Positions 1 to 11,604 of a DNA stretch of 64,000 nucleotides are shown here, one piece after another. The stretch is from Plantago ovata. Taxonomy: Eukaryota > Streptophyta > Magnoliopsida > Lamiales > Plantaginaceae. The stretch is taken from positions 106,515,982 to 106,579,981 of the forward strand of contig CM051457.1 of NCBI GenBank assembly GCA_028274465.1. The letters are read 5' to 3'. The notes beneath the pieces are model-generated. The model was not told the DNA's origin. It did no database searches and worked only from the letters and a program-made list of their open reading frames with translations. Position 1 is the first letter of the stretch; the number at the start of each line of letters is the position of its first letter. A program made the position numbers and the translations under genes.

Positions 1-1330
1 AATTAACTGGAAGTGTAGATCTGAGAAAGAAGTAGAGGAAGTAGTAGATCTTAGAATTCAGAAGATAAAAAGTGGTACAAACAGACTCGTTGTTGCTTAA
101 GGATTGGTAATTAGAAAGTTTCGTTGCATCGCTTACAAGAGGGGATTAGGTGTCAAGCAGTGTAGTACCATAATGACCCAAGAGCAGAAAAACATGGCGA
201 AAGAAGTGATTTTTTTTAGCTGCTTAGATCTGTTTATTGGCTCATATTTGTGATTCAAGATTTAAGCAATTAGAAGAAAAGAAAGAAGGAGGCGAAGAGA
301 AGAAAGATGGACAGAGAAATGAATTAAGGGCTTCTTACATATACTACCCTTATTAGTTCTTTTTATTACAGATAGACCCTCGTTAGTCAAACAATTACAT
401 CCAACACCCTTGTTAGATAGATTTAATTACACCTAAACCCACAAATTTGACTTTTGGCGAATTAAATCAATGTAAAGACATTTTTACCCTTGGTCAAATA
501 TTGAATTCTGACTTTGACCAAACAACTTCAATTTTCATTAATTACACATTAGCCTTAAATTTTTTTAATTTTACCAATTTGGTACTTAATAATTAAGGCA
601 TATAACTTCTCTAAATTCAAAATTTGTCCCAAATTTTATTGCAACTAAGCCCTAATAAATTTTTTACTTTAAAATATCACTCAAAAAATTAAAAAAAAAA
701 AAAAAGAAAGAAAAAACAGCAAATCGGAGCTGCACAGCTCCGATTTGCTCTGCCGCCACAGCTCCGATTGACCGGAGCTCCAGCCACTATTCTGAAAAAG
801 GGAAGAGGAAAGGGAAAAAAAAATGAAGGAAGAAGAAAGAACAAGGAAGGAAGAGGAAAGAAATTAAAAAGGAGAAACAAAGGGCCTAGTTGCAATAAAA
901 ATGTTAAGGCCATGTTTGGTCTAAATTTTCATTTTAGTTTGGTCAAAGTAAAAAGCTGATTTTGGACTCATATGTAATAGATTGACTAAGAGGGGATTAA
1001 ACGTAATTAGAGTGTTTAGTAGGGGTAGTGGATGTAAAATTGAGCTGTTAAAGTGCTAATAGACTAATAGTGACATGATGGAGTTGTAGTGCTATGTTCT
1101 CATCTTTTTTCCTTTTTTTTTTTCTTTTTTTATTACAATGAAACCCATAAGTTATTTTCATTTCATTCCATCAATAACTTTATAAATTACAGTTAGATCC
1201 TCACTTTTTTCAAATATTATTTCCAGAGTACATAAATGTAAAAATATGAAATATTGTTCAATATTATATTGTATTATTTCAAATTTTATTTATTATTATT
1301 AATTATATATAATTATGTATTTATGATGTC
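1..1330. other. AT-rich intergenic DNA
   Basis: No gene is recognised. The stretch is AT-rich with purine-rich and poly-A tracts around 690-860. Short open frames at 689-959 are low-complexity (Phe/Leu/Pro or Lys/Arg/Gly rich) and run over the same purine tract on both strands, so I do not treat them as genes. A perfect hairpin lies at 718-749. Confidence 0.6.
718..749. repeat. perfect 15-bp inverted repeat (hairpin)
   Basis: The arm agcaaatcggagctg (718-732) is followed by a 2-base loop and its exact reverse complement (735-749). A related partial copy of the motif follows at about 757-778. It sits beside a poly-A/purine tract. The function is unknown; it could be a transposon end or simple sequence decay. 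Confidence 0.7.
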
Positions 1331-1440
1331 GTCCGAGACAAACCTCCGAGATAACCCGGGTTGACCCTTCTCAGGAGGTCGTCCGAGATGGACTCCGAGA
1401 CGAGATTCAAAACATTGTTTGAGTCTGCAGATGCGTGTGA

Positions 1441-1992
1441 TAAGGTGCTTCGGGGGGACCTTATTCTTTCAAAAGCCAACCATTAGTTTTGAAGAAGTGG
1501 TTCCGAGGATTTGAGTTTAATAAGGAGCAGTTGACAAAATTGCCAATATGGGTAAAACTTCCAAAGCTACCTTTTAATATGTGGGGTAAGACGAGCCTTC
1601 GAAAGTTTTCTAGTATGATTGGGGTCCCTATGCACACTGATGAGTGTAATCTGAGGCAAACTAAGGTAACTTTTGCTAGGATTTTGGTGGAGCTTGATTT
1701 GAGTCAGCCCATTAAGGATAGTATTCGAATAAAAGCAAAATGTGGTGTGGTTGAGCAGCATTTGGAGTATGAAAATCTGCCAGGGTTTTGTCAAAAGTGT
1801 CAATGTGTTGGACATTTTTGTAATGAAGCAGAAGAACAGGTTCCAGTCCCTAGGCAGCCTAGAAGGAGAAGAGTTGGCCAAAGGCAGCCTGGTGGTAATA
1901 GACAGAGGGGTCAATGGGTACAGGTTGGAGTTGCAGGACAAGAGAATCAACTTGTAGAAAATGTAGTATGTACAACAACCTGGTTCATCTGA
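1441..1992 (+). pseudogene. LINE ORF1 remnant (DUF4283 plus CCHC-like knuckle)
   Basis: This is the gag-like first ORF of the LINE. The frame at 1489-1992 has the DUF4283 pattern (KKWFRGFEF, LPIWVKLPKLPFNMW, then GVVEQHLEYENLP) followed by a zinc-knuckle-like CQKCQCVGHFC that lacks the regular CCHC spacing. Readable DUF4283 sequence starts further upstream, in another frame, near 1441-1488, so there is a frameshift around 1455. Known family members bind nucleic acid in the retrotransposon particle. This copy is unlikely to be functional. Confidence 0.75.
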
Positions 1993-2126
1993 AAATGCTG
2001 AAAATGGAGTGGTAAGTGAGAATGATGCCCCGGGTCCTACTCAGGATGAAGTAGTTGTTGTGGCAATGTTATTATTGGTTCTTTTGGAAAAGATGTGCCG
2101 CAGGCAAATGCTCCTCCAGATTTTGA

Positions 2127-2815
2127 ATGATTATAACAAGCTGGAATGTTAGAGGTCTTAATATGGTTGTTCGGCAGGTTGAGGTGAATAAGTATCTTAG
2201 AGATAATAAAGTAGATCTAGCTGGTTTTCTTGAAACTCATGTAAAGAAGGAGAAAGCTGATCTTTGTAGGAAAGAGTTTGATGTAGTTTGGAACTTTTAT
2301 GATAATTATGAGTATGCCTCCAATGGTAGAATTTGGGTTACTTGGAATAATTCTCAGGTGGATTATCAGCTGGTTGCTAGTACTGCACAAACTATGCATG
2401 GTGTTGTGACTAGTCGGGATGGTAATATGGTGATTCAGGTGACGTTTGTGTATGGGTATAATACGGTTGAAGAAAGAATAACTCTATGGGAAGAATTGAA
2501 ACGGCTTTCTAAGGTGGTTACTACTGCTTGGGTAGTACTGGGTGATTTTAACAATGTGTTGCATACTGAGGATCGCATTGGGGGGTTACCAGTCACTAAA
2601 GCAGAATGTGATCCTTTTAGAAGTGCTATTGCTGATTCTCTCTTACAAGAGTTATTTTATACGGGTGGTCTTTATACTTGGTGAAATAAGAGAGAAAATA
2701 GTTTGATTTACACAAAAATAGATAAATTCTTTGGTAATGGAGTGTGGTTACAGAAGTTTGGATTTGTTGTTGCTGAAATTCTAAACAAAGTTTCTCTGAT
2801 CACTCACCAATTCTG
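2127..2815 (+). pseudogene. LINE endonuclease domain remnant (APE/EEP type)
   Basis: The frame opens with TSWNVRGLN, typical of the endonuclease that nicks target DNA, and keeps GFLETHVK and the catalytic-loop motif VLGDFNNVLHTEDRIGG. It stops at an in-frame TGA at 2682-2684 where the family normally continues (TW-stop-NKRENSLIYTKIDKFF), so the protein is truncated. It belongs to ORF2 of the same LINE, upstream of the reverse transcriptase. Confidence 0.8.
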
Positions 2816-2830
2816 ATTAATTGTGGAGGA

Positions 2831-4331
2831 GTGAGACGTCAGTATATGAGTAGGTTTAAGATCATCAACTGTGTTGTGGAGCATCCAAACTATTTAAACA
2901 CAGTTCAAAGGTGTTGGGAAGTTGAGATCAGTGGGAATAAGATGTATCAAGTTTGGGAGAAAATGAAGGTTGTTAGGGTGGAATTAAAGAAGTTACAGAA
3001 ATATTATTCACAACCTACATTGAAGGTGATTGCTTATAGAGCTAAAGTTGAGCAATTGCAAACAGAGCTAATGCAAGATCCTTTAAATAGTAGTTTATTT
3101 CATGATATGAAGGAATCCCAGTTGGAACTGGATAAATGGTTGGCCATAGAGGAGAAGGTCTTTAAACAAAAGGCTAAAATCGATTGGTTGCAACATGGAG
3201 ATGGTAACAACAGGTATTTCTTCGCCAGTTTGAAATCTAGAGGAATCACTGGTATATCTGTTCTTTATAATCAGGAAGGTGCTAAGTTGACTGATGATAG
3301 AGACATAGAAGAAGAAGTGGTGGCTTTTTATAAAGCATTATTGGGAACTGCTAGTAATACAACTGTAGTAGTAAATAGAGTAATTGTCCAACAAGGCCCC
3401 ATTTTGACTTCTGTGCATAGAATCGAAGAAAACTGATTCGGTCAGTGGTAGCTAAAGATGTCTGGGAGGCTTTAAAATCCATAGGAGATAATAAAGCTCA
3501 GGGAGTAGATGGTTTTTCAGGTGCCTTTTTTAAGAGTTCGTGGAGTATTATTGGTGATAGTGTTACTCAAGCTGTTCAAGACTTCTTCAGGAGTGGGCGG
3601 TTGTTAAAGAGAGTTATTACAGCAGTCTTGACACTACTCCCTAAGCACAGTACTGCTAACATAATAAAGGATTATCGGCCTACCGTGTGTTGTAATGTTC
3701 TTTACAAGATAATTGCTAAAATCATATCTAATAGGCTGCGCGAAATTATGAGCTATTTGGTTGGGAGTGAAGAGGCTGCTTTTGTACCGGAGAGACATAT
3801 TCAAGATAATATTTTGTTGTGGCAAGAGTTGATTAGAGGATATGGTAGGAAAAACTTGTCTGCAAGGTGTGTATTGAAACTGGATTTACAAAAGCGTACG
3901 ATTCGGTCCAATGGTCCTTTGTAGAGGAGTTATTGAGGGCATTTGGTTTTCCAAGTCAATTTGTACAGTGGATAACTACGTGCCTTACAACTGTTTCTTA
4001 CCAAATCAATCTGAATGGTAAGCTTACAAGTCCATTCCCGGGTGGTAAAGGAATTCGTCAAGGTGACCCAATGTTGCCTTTTCTATTTGTTTTGTGTATG
4101 GAGTACATGACTATAATGATGAAGATGATGCCACAAAATTTCTTTTTCCAATACCATCCAAAGTGTGACCAACTGAAAATAACTCATCTAGAATTTGCAG
4201 ATGATCTGTTATTATTCAGTAAAGGTACCTTGTCTTCAGTCAGTGCTTTGTTGACTACTTTTGAAGAGTTTAGCAGCACTTCAGGGCTCATAATTAATAG
4301 AAGAAAGAGTGAAATTTCTTTGCTGGAGTAG
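2831..4331 (+). pseudogene. LINE reverse transcriptase remnant
   Basis: Three frames together give the middle of ORF2. Frame 2831-3436 is the linker between endonuclease and RT (WLQHGDGNNRYFFASLKSR). Frame 3445-3924 has the RT fingers and palm start (NKAQGVDGFSGAFFKSSW, KDYRPTVCCNVLYKIIAKII). Frame 3867-4331 carries AYDSVQW, the GIRQGDP motif and the catalytic EFADDLLLF box. The switch of frame near 3870-3900 and the stop at 4331 show that the enzyme is broken. Confidence 0.85.
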
Positions 4332-4482
4332 AAGAAGATAGTAAAGAGCGAATATTGCAGTATAGTCAGCTCCAAGAAGGGAAACTTCCATTCAAAGACC
4401 TTGGTGTGCCCCTGAGTTCCAAGAGACTATCTGTCACGCAGTACCAACCACTTCTGGAATTTTTTTTGGCTAAAATAAACCA

Positions 4483-5509
4483 TTGGACTGCCAAATGTTA
4501 AGTTATGGTGGCAGGGTTCAGCTCATACAGAGTGTGTTGTATGCTATACAACACTACTGGTGCCAAATCTTTATGTTTCCTAAAAAGGTACTTGTTGCTA
4601 TTGAGAGTTTATGCAGAAAATTCCTGTGGACAGGACAAGCTGGTGAGAGCAATAGAGCTCTTGTCTCATGGGATAACATCTGTAGAAGCAAATCAGAAGG
4701 AGGTTTGGGTTTGGTACATTTGGCAACTTGGAATAAATTGTCCTATGTCAAGCTTTTGTGGGATATACAGATGAAGAAGAACAAACTTTGGATTAAGTGG
4801 TTGAACACTTATTATATGAAACATCAGGAGATTATGAGGGTGGAAGCTCCTCCATTGGCTTCCATTTTTTTCAAGAAGCTACTGAAATGCAGAGATATGT
4901 TGAGGGGTTGTGATGGTTGGGAAAGATGTCTGGAGATAGGAAGATTTGATAAGCAAATGGTTTATAAAGCGCTCCAACCTGATATTCCTGTTGTCCCATG
5001 GAGGGAGCTTATTTTAAACAATAAGGCTACCCCTAGAGCAAAAGTTTGTACGTGGCTTGCACTTTGGGGGCGTTTATCTACTAAAGATAGACTCGTTCGA
5101 ATGAATATTGAGGTAGATGAGAAGTGTGTTTTTTGTTTAGATGAGAAAGAAGACTTGGATCACTTACTATTTGGCTGCTCGCATTTGAAACCGGCCTGGA
5201 CGGGATGCTTTATTGGAATGGTATGGTGTAAACATTATTACTGGGTCTTGGTATGAGATTAAAAGAAGATTGGCACTCCAGATAAAAGGTAAGAATCCAA
5301 AGAAACGTTTGCTAAAAGTGTTGATATGTGAGTTCATTTATGGAATATGGATGGAAAGGAACAAGAGAGTGTTCCAAAATTGCAGTCAAAGCATGCAACA
5401 GATTTTGAAAGAGACAGTACGAAAAAGCTTTGGTAGGTGTTGGACGGATAAGAAATTAGATAAGGCATATAGTACTTGTTTTGCTTTCCCTTTATTAGCT
5501 AATGTATAG
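4483..5509 (+). pseudogene. LINE ORF2 C-terminal remnant (zf-RVT region)
   Basis: Frame 4483-5256 (MLSYGGRVQLIQSVL, KVCTWLALWGRLSTKDRL, CVFCLDEKEDLDHLLFGC) matches the region after the RT domain and the zf-RVT cysteine/histidine module found at the end of plant LINE ORF2 proteins. A second frame, 5213-5509, continues the C-terminus (YGIWMERNKRVFQN). The frame change near 5215-5256 is another lesion. Confidence 0.8.
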
Positions 5510-6041
5510 GATGACATTTATGGTGCTTTAGTAATTAGTCCTTGGATGATGTACTTTTCTTGCTCATGGAATGAAAAAACTATCTTTTCTTCCAAAAAAT
5601 TAAGAAAGTTTTTATAGTGTTGTCCTTGATGAATTATAAGAAAGTGGTCTAGGGTCTATGAGGTATCTTTTCACTCTACCCGCTTTCTATAGTTTTTGTT
5701 TGTTGAACTCTCTTCTTTATTCAGTATAAATATATTAAATTCTTTTCTTTTTACTTCTAGATGTACTTTAAGTAAGGATCAAATTTTAATTTTTTTTTTA
5801 TATTTGTAATATCTTTCCAGATATCAACATTATTGTCCAACTTGTCATGGGTTATTACTAATTTTGTCAAATCGGAGGTTGGATTACTTGAAAAATAAAA
5901 TCTATATTGAAAAACTTAAAATGAAAAATAAAATTAAATGATGTATTGAACTTCAAATATGAGTTTCGTGTAGATTTCAATCCAATATCCAAAATGCAAA
6001 TTTTAAATTTAATGTCCATGTTGTGTTTAACTATATGAGGC

Positions 6042-6066
6042 CCTGTGCGGTAACATACCGCACAGG
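6042..6066. repeat. 11-bp inverted repeat (hairpin)
   Basis: The arms cctgtgcggta (6042-6052) and taccgcacagg (6056-6066) are perfect reverse complements around a 3-base loop. The GC-rich stem stands out in AT-rich flanks. Nothing ties it to a gene. Confidence 0.7.
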
Positions 6067-6140
6067 CTCAGATCCGACCTGCAAAAAAGATGATACTGCC
6101 CTTGGAGCCGTTCAATCGCTTTCATAATGGAAGGCCTGAC

Positions 6141-6311
6141 CATGGGGCAGACCCAGGATTTGAGGTTCGGGAGAGAAGGGACGAAATTACATATATTATA
6201 TATATAGGTTCAGTTCGGGGGTCAAATTCCGAAAAATCAAAATATTACCTAAAAAAAATCTTTTTTAATTCGAGGGGAACGGACCCACAATGCTCACCCG
6301 GCTCCTCCCCT
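6141..6311. mobile_element. Small hAT-like MITE
   Basis: The ends read catggggcagac and, as reverse complement, aggggaggagc, resembling the CAGGGGCGG-type termini of the other MITEs here. Flanks ggcctgac (6133-6140) and ggcctgag (6312-6319) agree at 7 of 8 bases, as expected for an old hAT 8-bp target duplication. The interior, with a motif like aattccgaaaaatc, recurs in a related copy at about 42150-42330. Confidence 0.55.
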
Positions 6312-6692
6312 GGCCTGAGAATGACTATCTGAAGTTTAAGTGGATGATAGATTAGTGAATGTGTTCGCTGTTTAGTTTGTTTTGTTCATGTTATTTTAGA
6401 GACTTTAGGAAAATCCACACTTTTAAAAGATACTTCAGCAAAACCAATTAAGTTGCATAGAAGTTATTTATCTTTTCAAAAAAAAAAAATTAAGTTGCAT
6501 AAACTTGTCGAGACCCAATGTAATAATTCTTCAAGAACATTCATCTAAAAAGGAACAGTAAATAAAACCCCCAATAAACATTCATAGTTTTGGTCTGATA
6601 AAAAAAACCCTGGTGAAAAACTAGAAACTATGCCGTCTAACAAGGAATAGAGCACCAGCAGCAACTTGTGCAAGGTTGACGTTGTGGGCGGC

Positions 6693-9426
6693 TCATCTTG
6701 GAGGTGGAGGCGCAGGCATGCTAGATTTTGCAAATCCCGCCCAAGCAACAATACCAACTGCAAGGATCACCCATCCAAAAATGTCATACTTCATATCATC
6801 GCTTTTGATCTTCTTAACAGTACTTTGCTGCATGATGAAAAGTAGCATTAGTAAGAGGAATGGTAGAGCAAATACATAAATGAACATGCATAAATGAACA
6901 TGCAAACTGTACTCTTGCCGCCAACCATTTGATCGTAAACTTTTTAATATCTGCTTTACATAATGTTTTAATGTATAAAGAAAAAACTTGCTTTGACTCG
7001 AAACTTGTAAGATATAAGCATCAGGCAATTTAACTGCAATTATTTAATCTGCCTTCTCTTAGGCATTAGAAGGCTCTTAAAATTAAAAAAGTAAATCTGA
7101 AAATATAAAATACTAATCTACCACAAAGACATGGAACAGAATTATAGAAACTAAATGCTTCTAGGGGGAGAATTATCTCCCTATATATTTACAAATACTC
7201 TGCTGGAGAAGTCGGGATAGGATTCAATAAGATTAGTCATGTAGCTATCACCAGTTGTAAAGAGAAAAGAAAAAGAAATTTACAAAGAGCTCTAGCAACT
7301 TATCCAACAATAATATATAGTTCAACTTCCAACAGCGATTTCCATTACATGTTCTGTTTACAGACGAAAAGAAAAAGAAAGTGATTTCTGCATTTTCCAG
7401 AAGTATGCAAAGTCTCAAACCTTAAAATTAACTAGGTGTAGTGATGAACACCAATTTTCAATCCACTCTTAGATTATATGCAACCTTATCACACCACAAG
7501 AACAAGTAAACCAACCATGTCTGTTCCAATTCCTGGGAAATGATAAGCAATTGGTATTCACTAGGCCAGAACCCGAAATGAACATTTTCACTATCCTATT
7601 AAAGAATGTACCACCTCATAAAACCTTGCTGAAAATTTCACTGGACACAATTAACCATATTGCCTGCTCAAACAAAACAAATTGATATGCAAATTCTAAA
7701 ACCTTTGAGCCTGTAGAAGATGCAGAAGGGCCTGGTCCCATAGCCTGCTGAGAAAAACCATGCTTGTGGATCTCCACATGTAGCCCAGGAGCCTTGGCAC
7801 AAAGAGAATTATATACACATGTCAGTCCATGAGAAAAGAGTATAAACAAAACCAAGCAAAATATATGCTGCCACCATCTCAAAAGTCACTGAAAACAAGT
7901 TAAGTTTCACAAGATACATAAACATTGCTATTAATGTGCATGGACTGAGAAAAATAATTGAATCTTGGTGGTACACGAAAACTCCAAGTAAGTTCAAGAG
8001 GTACAAGATTGTGCCATAACTCTTACAATAGATATGAAAGTGAACGGGCTTAATATTCATACTTAAATAAACGGAAAAGGCCACTAATGTTTGCTGTTTG
8101 CTACTAAAGACACAGAAAGTAAAAACTATAAAGCCACCAAAATTTTCTTCAAAGGAGAACTTTATTTTGAGAATGATAAGAAACAAATAAGAAGAAGAAA
8201 TGGAGAGAAGGAAAGAGGCATAGGCGTAAACAGTTGCAGAAAGAAGAACTTATATATGACTTAGATGGAGGGATATTGGATTAAGAGTTGATTGTAAATC
8301 CAGCAATACTATTTCATCTCACCGATTTTAACAAACACTCCAGCAAACCACAGATTTTAGAGCCATTATAAAACCGGGTACATTTTATAAGATACACAAC
8401 TCTAAAGCTTTGAGAACCAATTATAACCATTAACAAACACCACGGTGCATTAATTAAATCTCTAGCTTCAACTATTTACTCATGTTTCAACTGACAAACT
8501 CTGTAAGTAAAGAAAGGAAGGTGCCTGATACCTTAGCAGACACTTCTAATGATTTTTTATACAGATCATTCTGTGGTTCCTGCAAGAAAGCGTTAAACCA
8601 GAACAATCAGTTAGGAACTTGGACAGATAGACAAAAGTCCTGGGTAATTGAATACAGTATACCAGTTGGCAAGCTTGCTCGAAGTTTTTCGTGGCCTTAT
8701 CAAATAAAGGCCTAGCCTCATCAATATTGGGAGTCAAAAATGCATTTGATGTATATGCATTTCCTAGGCACCAGAGAGTGTCATGCTTTCTTGGGTTAAC
8801 GACCAGTGCCTCCTCCAGTTTTTCAATTGCATCTGCACAAAAGTTAAGCACTCAGTCTGATGATTTTGCCCCAATCTCATTATCAATAATACATCACAAC
8901 AAATTGCCACTGAAACAAAAAATTATCTCATTCAATCACCACTAACCTTAATTATTTATCTATAACCATAAACACAAGTTCTCAGTTAAAATTCTCGCTC
9001 ACCATATTTCCTCTCAGATTACTCATCAGCACAGGCTATTGTACATTAGACTACAAAATAAAGCTTCAATCAAAACGCACAAGCAGCTAATAACATACAC
9101 GAAACAAAAAAAAGCATTTAAGCGAAACAAACTAATAACCTTCAACTATCTGCTTCGACTCAACGCCATTGACAAACTGCGATAGCTCCAGTAGCACTCC
9201 ACCCCATCGTGTTAAGTTCTGAAACAAACAAACAAATAAGGTTTTAGAAAGGAAAAAAAATAAAAATCAAACAGTTAAAGCACAAAATAAAGGCGGTTTG
9301 AGAGTGTATACATACATCAGCATCGAGAGGATTTTTGGCATAGGTAGCTTCTGCAACTCTTCGAGCTTGCTCGAAGAATAGAAGACGATCGAAATCGCTC
9401 GAAGAATCCATACTCATCATCTCCAT
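6693..9426 (-). CDS. TOM20: Mitochondrial import receptor subunit TOM20
   Basis: Plant-type TOM20, the outer-membrane receptor that recognises mitochondrial presequences and passes preproteins to the TOM40 pore. Six coding exons splice in frame to 210 aa: 9426-9316, 9218-9140, 8832-8663, 8579-8532, 7792-7703 and 6827-6693, all with GT-AG borders. The N-terminus has the family signature [20 protein letters not shown]; exon 3 has the TPR-like [20 protein letters not shown]; the last exon has a single C-terminal membrane anchor ([20 protein letters not shown]) and a proline-rich tail. The length matches the family. The start is the Met at 9426, or one of the Mets just after it; the in-frame Met at 9495 lies in probable 5' UTR. 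The plant family is tail-anchored, unlike fungal and animal TOM20. The gene looks intact. Confidence 0.95.
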
Positions 9427-9495
9427 CTCACTGATTGTCTGATTCAGAGCTATAATATTTGTTTCTTCCTCTTCAAACAATACAGAACTGTGCAA

Positions 9496-10557
9496 AATTA
9501 GGAATTTTTTAAGTTAAAAAAAGGGTTTGGGGAATTTTAATTTCTTTTTCTATTTTATTTTTTCTTTTTGAAAACTTTGGACCGAGACGGAGTGACGGAC
9601 TCTGGACTATAGGATTTGCACGTCCCACGTGTCATCATTATTTCTCTTTTGGTAATATCCTTAATGGAGCCGGTTGAGCCGGTCACCCAAAAAGATCGGG
9701 TCGACCGGTTTAAGTGTTTAACCGGTATACAAATATATAAATATTTTATAGCATTTGTTTTATTTTTAGTATATAGTAGTATATAACCCAGTAAGGGTGC
9801 GCGTGTAGCGTGGAGAATCATTAAATTGGCCTCTTTTTGTTTTTTAATTTTTTCCTAAATGGAAAGTTCTTGACTCTTCGTCAGTGTTATTTATCTAATC
9901 TGGCATCTCAAGTCATTACACATAAGGATTGATGTTCCCAGCATGAGTTTTACATGTTCTTGTTGATTAGAATAGTTGAAGCTAAATTATATACGATCAT
10001 AGTGTATGTTTGTAAGGGGTTTAACCATTGAGATTTGATATTATCAACTAGGAACAGAAGATTGTTTGGTGATTTAGGTATATGATCAGTAATATAATTT
10101 CGAAGGCTGAAATAGATTTCTGTGATTGGCTTGGTGGAACGTACCCCATTAATCGTTCAGTTCTACTCTGGCATTGTTGTTCCACTATGTAGTGTTCAAG
10201 TTCGTAAATTCTGCATGCTACCTTGACGATGCTTTACGTTTTCTTTGATAGTACTTTGTTTGTTGCTTTAGGGTAGCTGAATGTCTCACTAAAATAATGT
10301 CGAAAGTTTAAGCAGTTTCCATGATTCGCTTGGTTAAAAGTGTTCAGGCGATTGTTTTCAGTTCTCTCCCGTGTTTTTTTTACATGCCTCTTGATGATGC
10401 CTTTGTTATCTTTTGTAATTGTGAACTTGTGACATTTTACGGTTATTAGGGAATAAGTGGACTGTAATAAGGAATCTGGAGTCAATTATAGCTATGGATA
10501 GACTTGTCCATTTGGATATGTGATGATGGAGCTTCTAGTTTATATGTATAATTGCAT
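9496..10557. other. TOM20 upstream region and intergenic DNA
   Basis: No coding region is recognised. It holds the presumed TOM20 promoter and 5' UTR just above 9426, then AT-rich sequence. Short open frames here are not supported by composition or family resemblance. Confidence 0.5.
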
Positions 10558-10565
10558 ATTATATT

Positions 10566-10927
10566 CAGGGGCGCAGCCATAAAATTTTAATAACCCGTGT
10601 GTTTCACTTAGTAAGTTTTGAGAAAAATTTAAAAAATCACATAGTGTTTATGAATATAAATTCTTCTAACAAAAAATAAAAAGATGGATACAAAATATAA
10701 CATCATACAATGACTAAAAATAGCAGTTTAGTGAACTAAATTTAGGCATAAACTAACATAGTTATAATCACTAAAAATAGCACTACTAATTATCTAAATT
10801 TATGGCTAAAACTAAACTAAAACTAAATCAATTGAATTATAAAATAACTAAAAATAGCATTACTAAAAACATTTATCTCCATCTCAACCCGTGCGTTAGG
10901 GTCAAGCCAAGCGTGGCTTTGCCCCTG
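10566..10927. mobile_element. hAT-type MITE 1
   Basis: A 362-bp non-autonomous element. The left end caggggcgcagccat and the reverse-complemented right end caggggcaaagccac form an imperfect terminal inverted repeat. The element is flanked by an exact 8-bp target duplication, attatatt, at 10558-10565 and 10928-10935. The 8-bp duplication and CAGGGGCG-type ends fit the hAT superfamily. The interior is AT-rich with no coding capacity. Confidence 0.85.
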
Positions 10928-11117
10928 ATTATATTGACTTGCTGAGTACATTTGTCATGAAAAGCTTGATTGTTTTGTGGTTCACATTAACACACTGTCT
11001 CGGTAGCATAATGTCATATATACTGAAAATGTTATGTTCTGTACTTCCTATGTACTTTACATATACATTACATGGTAATGGTGGAGTCCTTCCAGCAATG
11101 ACTCCTTTGTGTGCATT

Positions 11118-11596
11118 CAAGGGCGGATCCAGGAATTTATTTTTGGGTAGACTAATTTGAATGGAAGGATGAACTCGAAATAATGGAGGAATAGAGAAAT
11201 ATGGGAAAAAAACATAAATGCAATGAGAGGAAAAACAAAATGTATTAGATAAAACTAAAATTATTGGAGAAAAGTATTTGAAAAAATATATAGATAAAAT
11301 GGAGAAATAGGGGGTGATGAAAGTTCAAGAAAAAGTCATGATAAAAAGGAAAATAAAGAAGAAATAGGGGGTGAAAGTTAAAGAAAAAGTCATGGGAATA
11401 AGGAAAATAAAGAAACCAAACATGCTAATGGCAAGGATCGAGCGAGCCTGCTTCACTTTCACTTTGATTAAACACCCAAGTACTGACCACTCGGACAAAA
11501 CAACTTGTTATATAAAGTGCATATATCCTAAATAATAAAACCAAAATTTCAGGGTAGGCTTCAGCCCACCCCAGTCCCTTCATAGGTCCGCCCTTG
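11118..11596. mobile_element. hAT-type MITE 2
   Basis: A 479-bp element with ends caagggcggatcc and, as reverse complement, caagggcggacc. An exact 8-bp duplication tgtgcatt flanks it (11110-11117 and 11597-11604). The interior includes an imperfect internal repeat (gaaatagggggtga near 11303 and again near 11362). No transposase frame is present. Confidence 0.87.
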
Positions 11597-11604
11597 TGTG
11601 CATT

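Larger units (their letters stand above)
1340..5600 (+). mobile_element. Decayed L1-type LINE retrotransposon
   Basis: A non-LTR retrotransposon runs left to right in the usual plant L1 order: an ORF1-like DUF4283 region with a CCHC-like knuckle, an endonuclease/exonuclease/phosphatase domain, a reverse transcriptase with FADD, and a C-terminal zf-RVT cysteine region. Frames are broken by several stops and shifts, for example near 1455, at 2682 and near 3900 and 4331, so the copy is dead. The 3' end is uncertain, near a short A-rich stretch at about 5570-5600. No clear target duplication was found by eye, and the 5' limit near 1340 is a guess. Confidence 0.85.
5600..6540. other. Intergenic DNA with short repeats
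   Basis: AT-rich DNA between the LINE and the 3' end of the TOM20 gene. It contains an 11-bp-stem hairpin at 6042-6066 and a short hAT-like MITE at about 6141-6311. No coding region is recognised. Confidence 0.6.

Noticed and set aside
689..959. Opposed 74-aa and 63-aa frames in a purine/pyrimidine tract
   Set aside because: Low-complexity translations of one GA-rich tract on both strands, with no domain or splice context.
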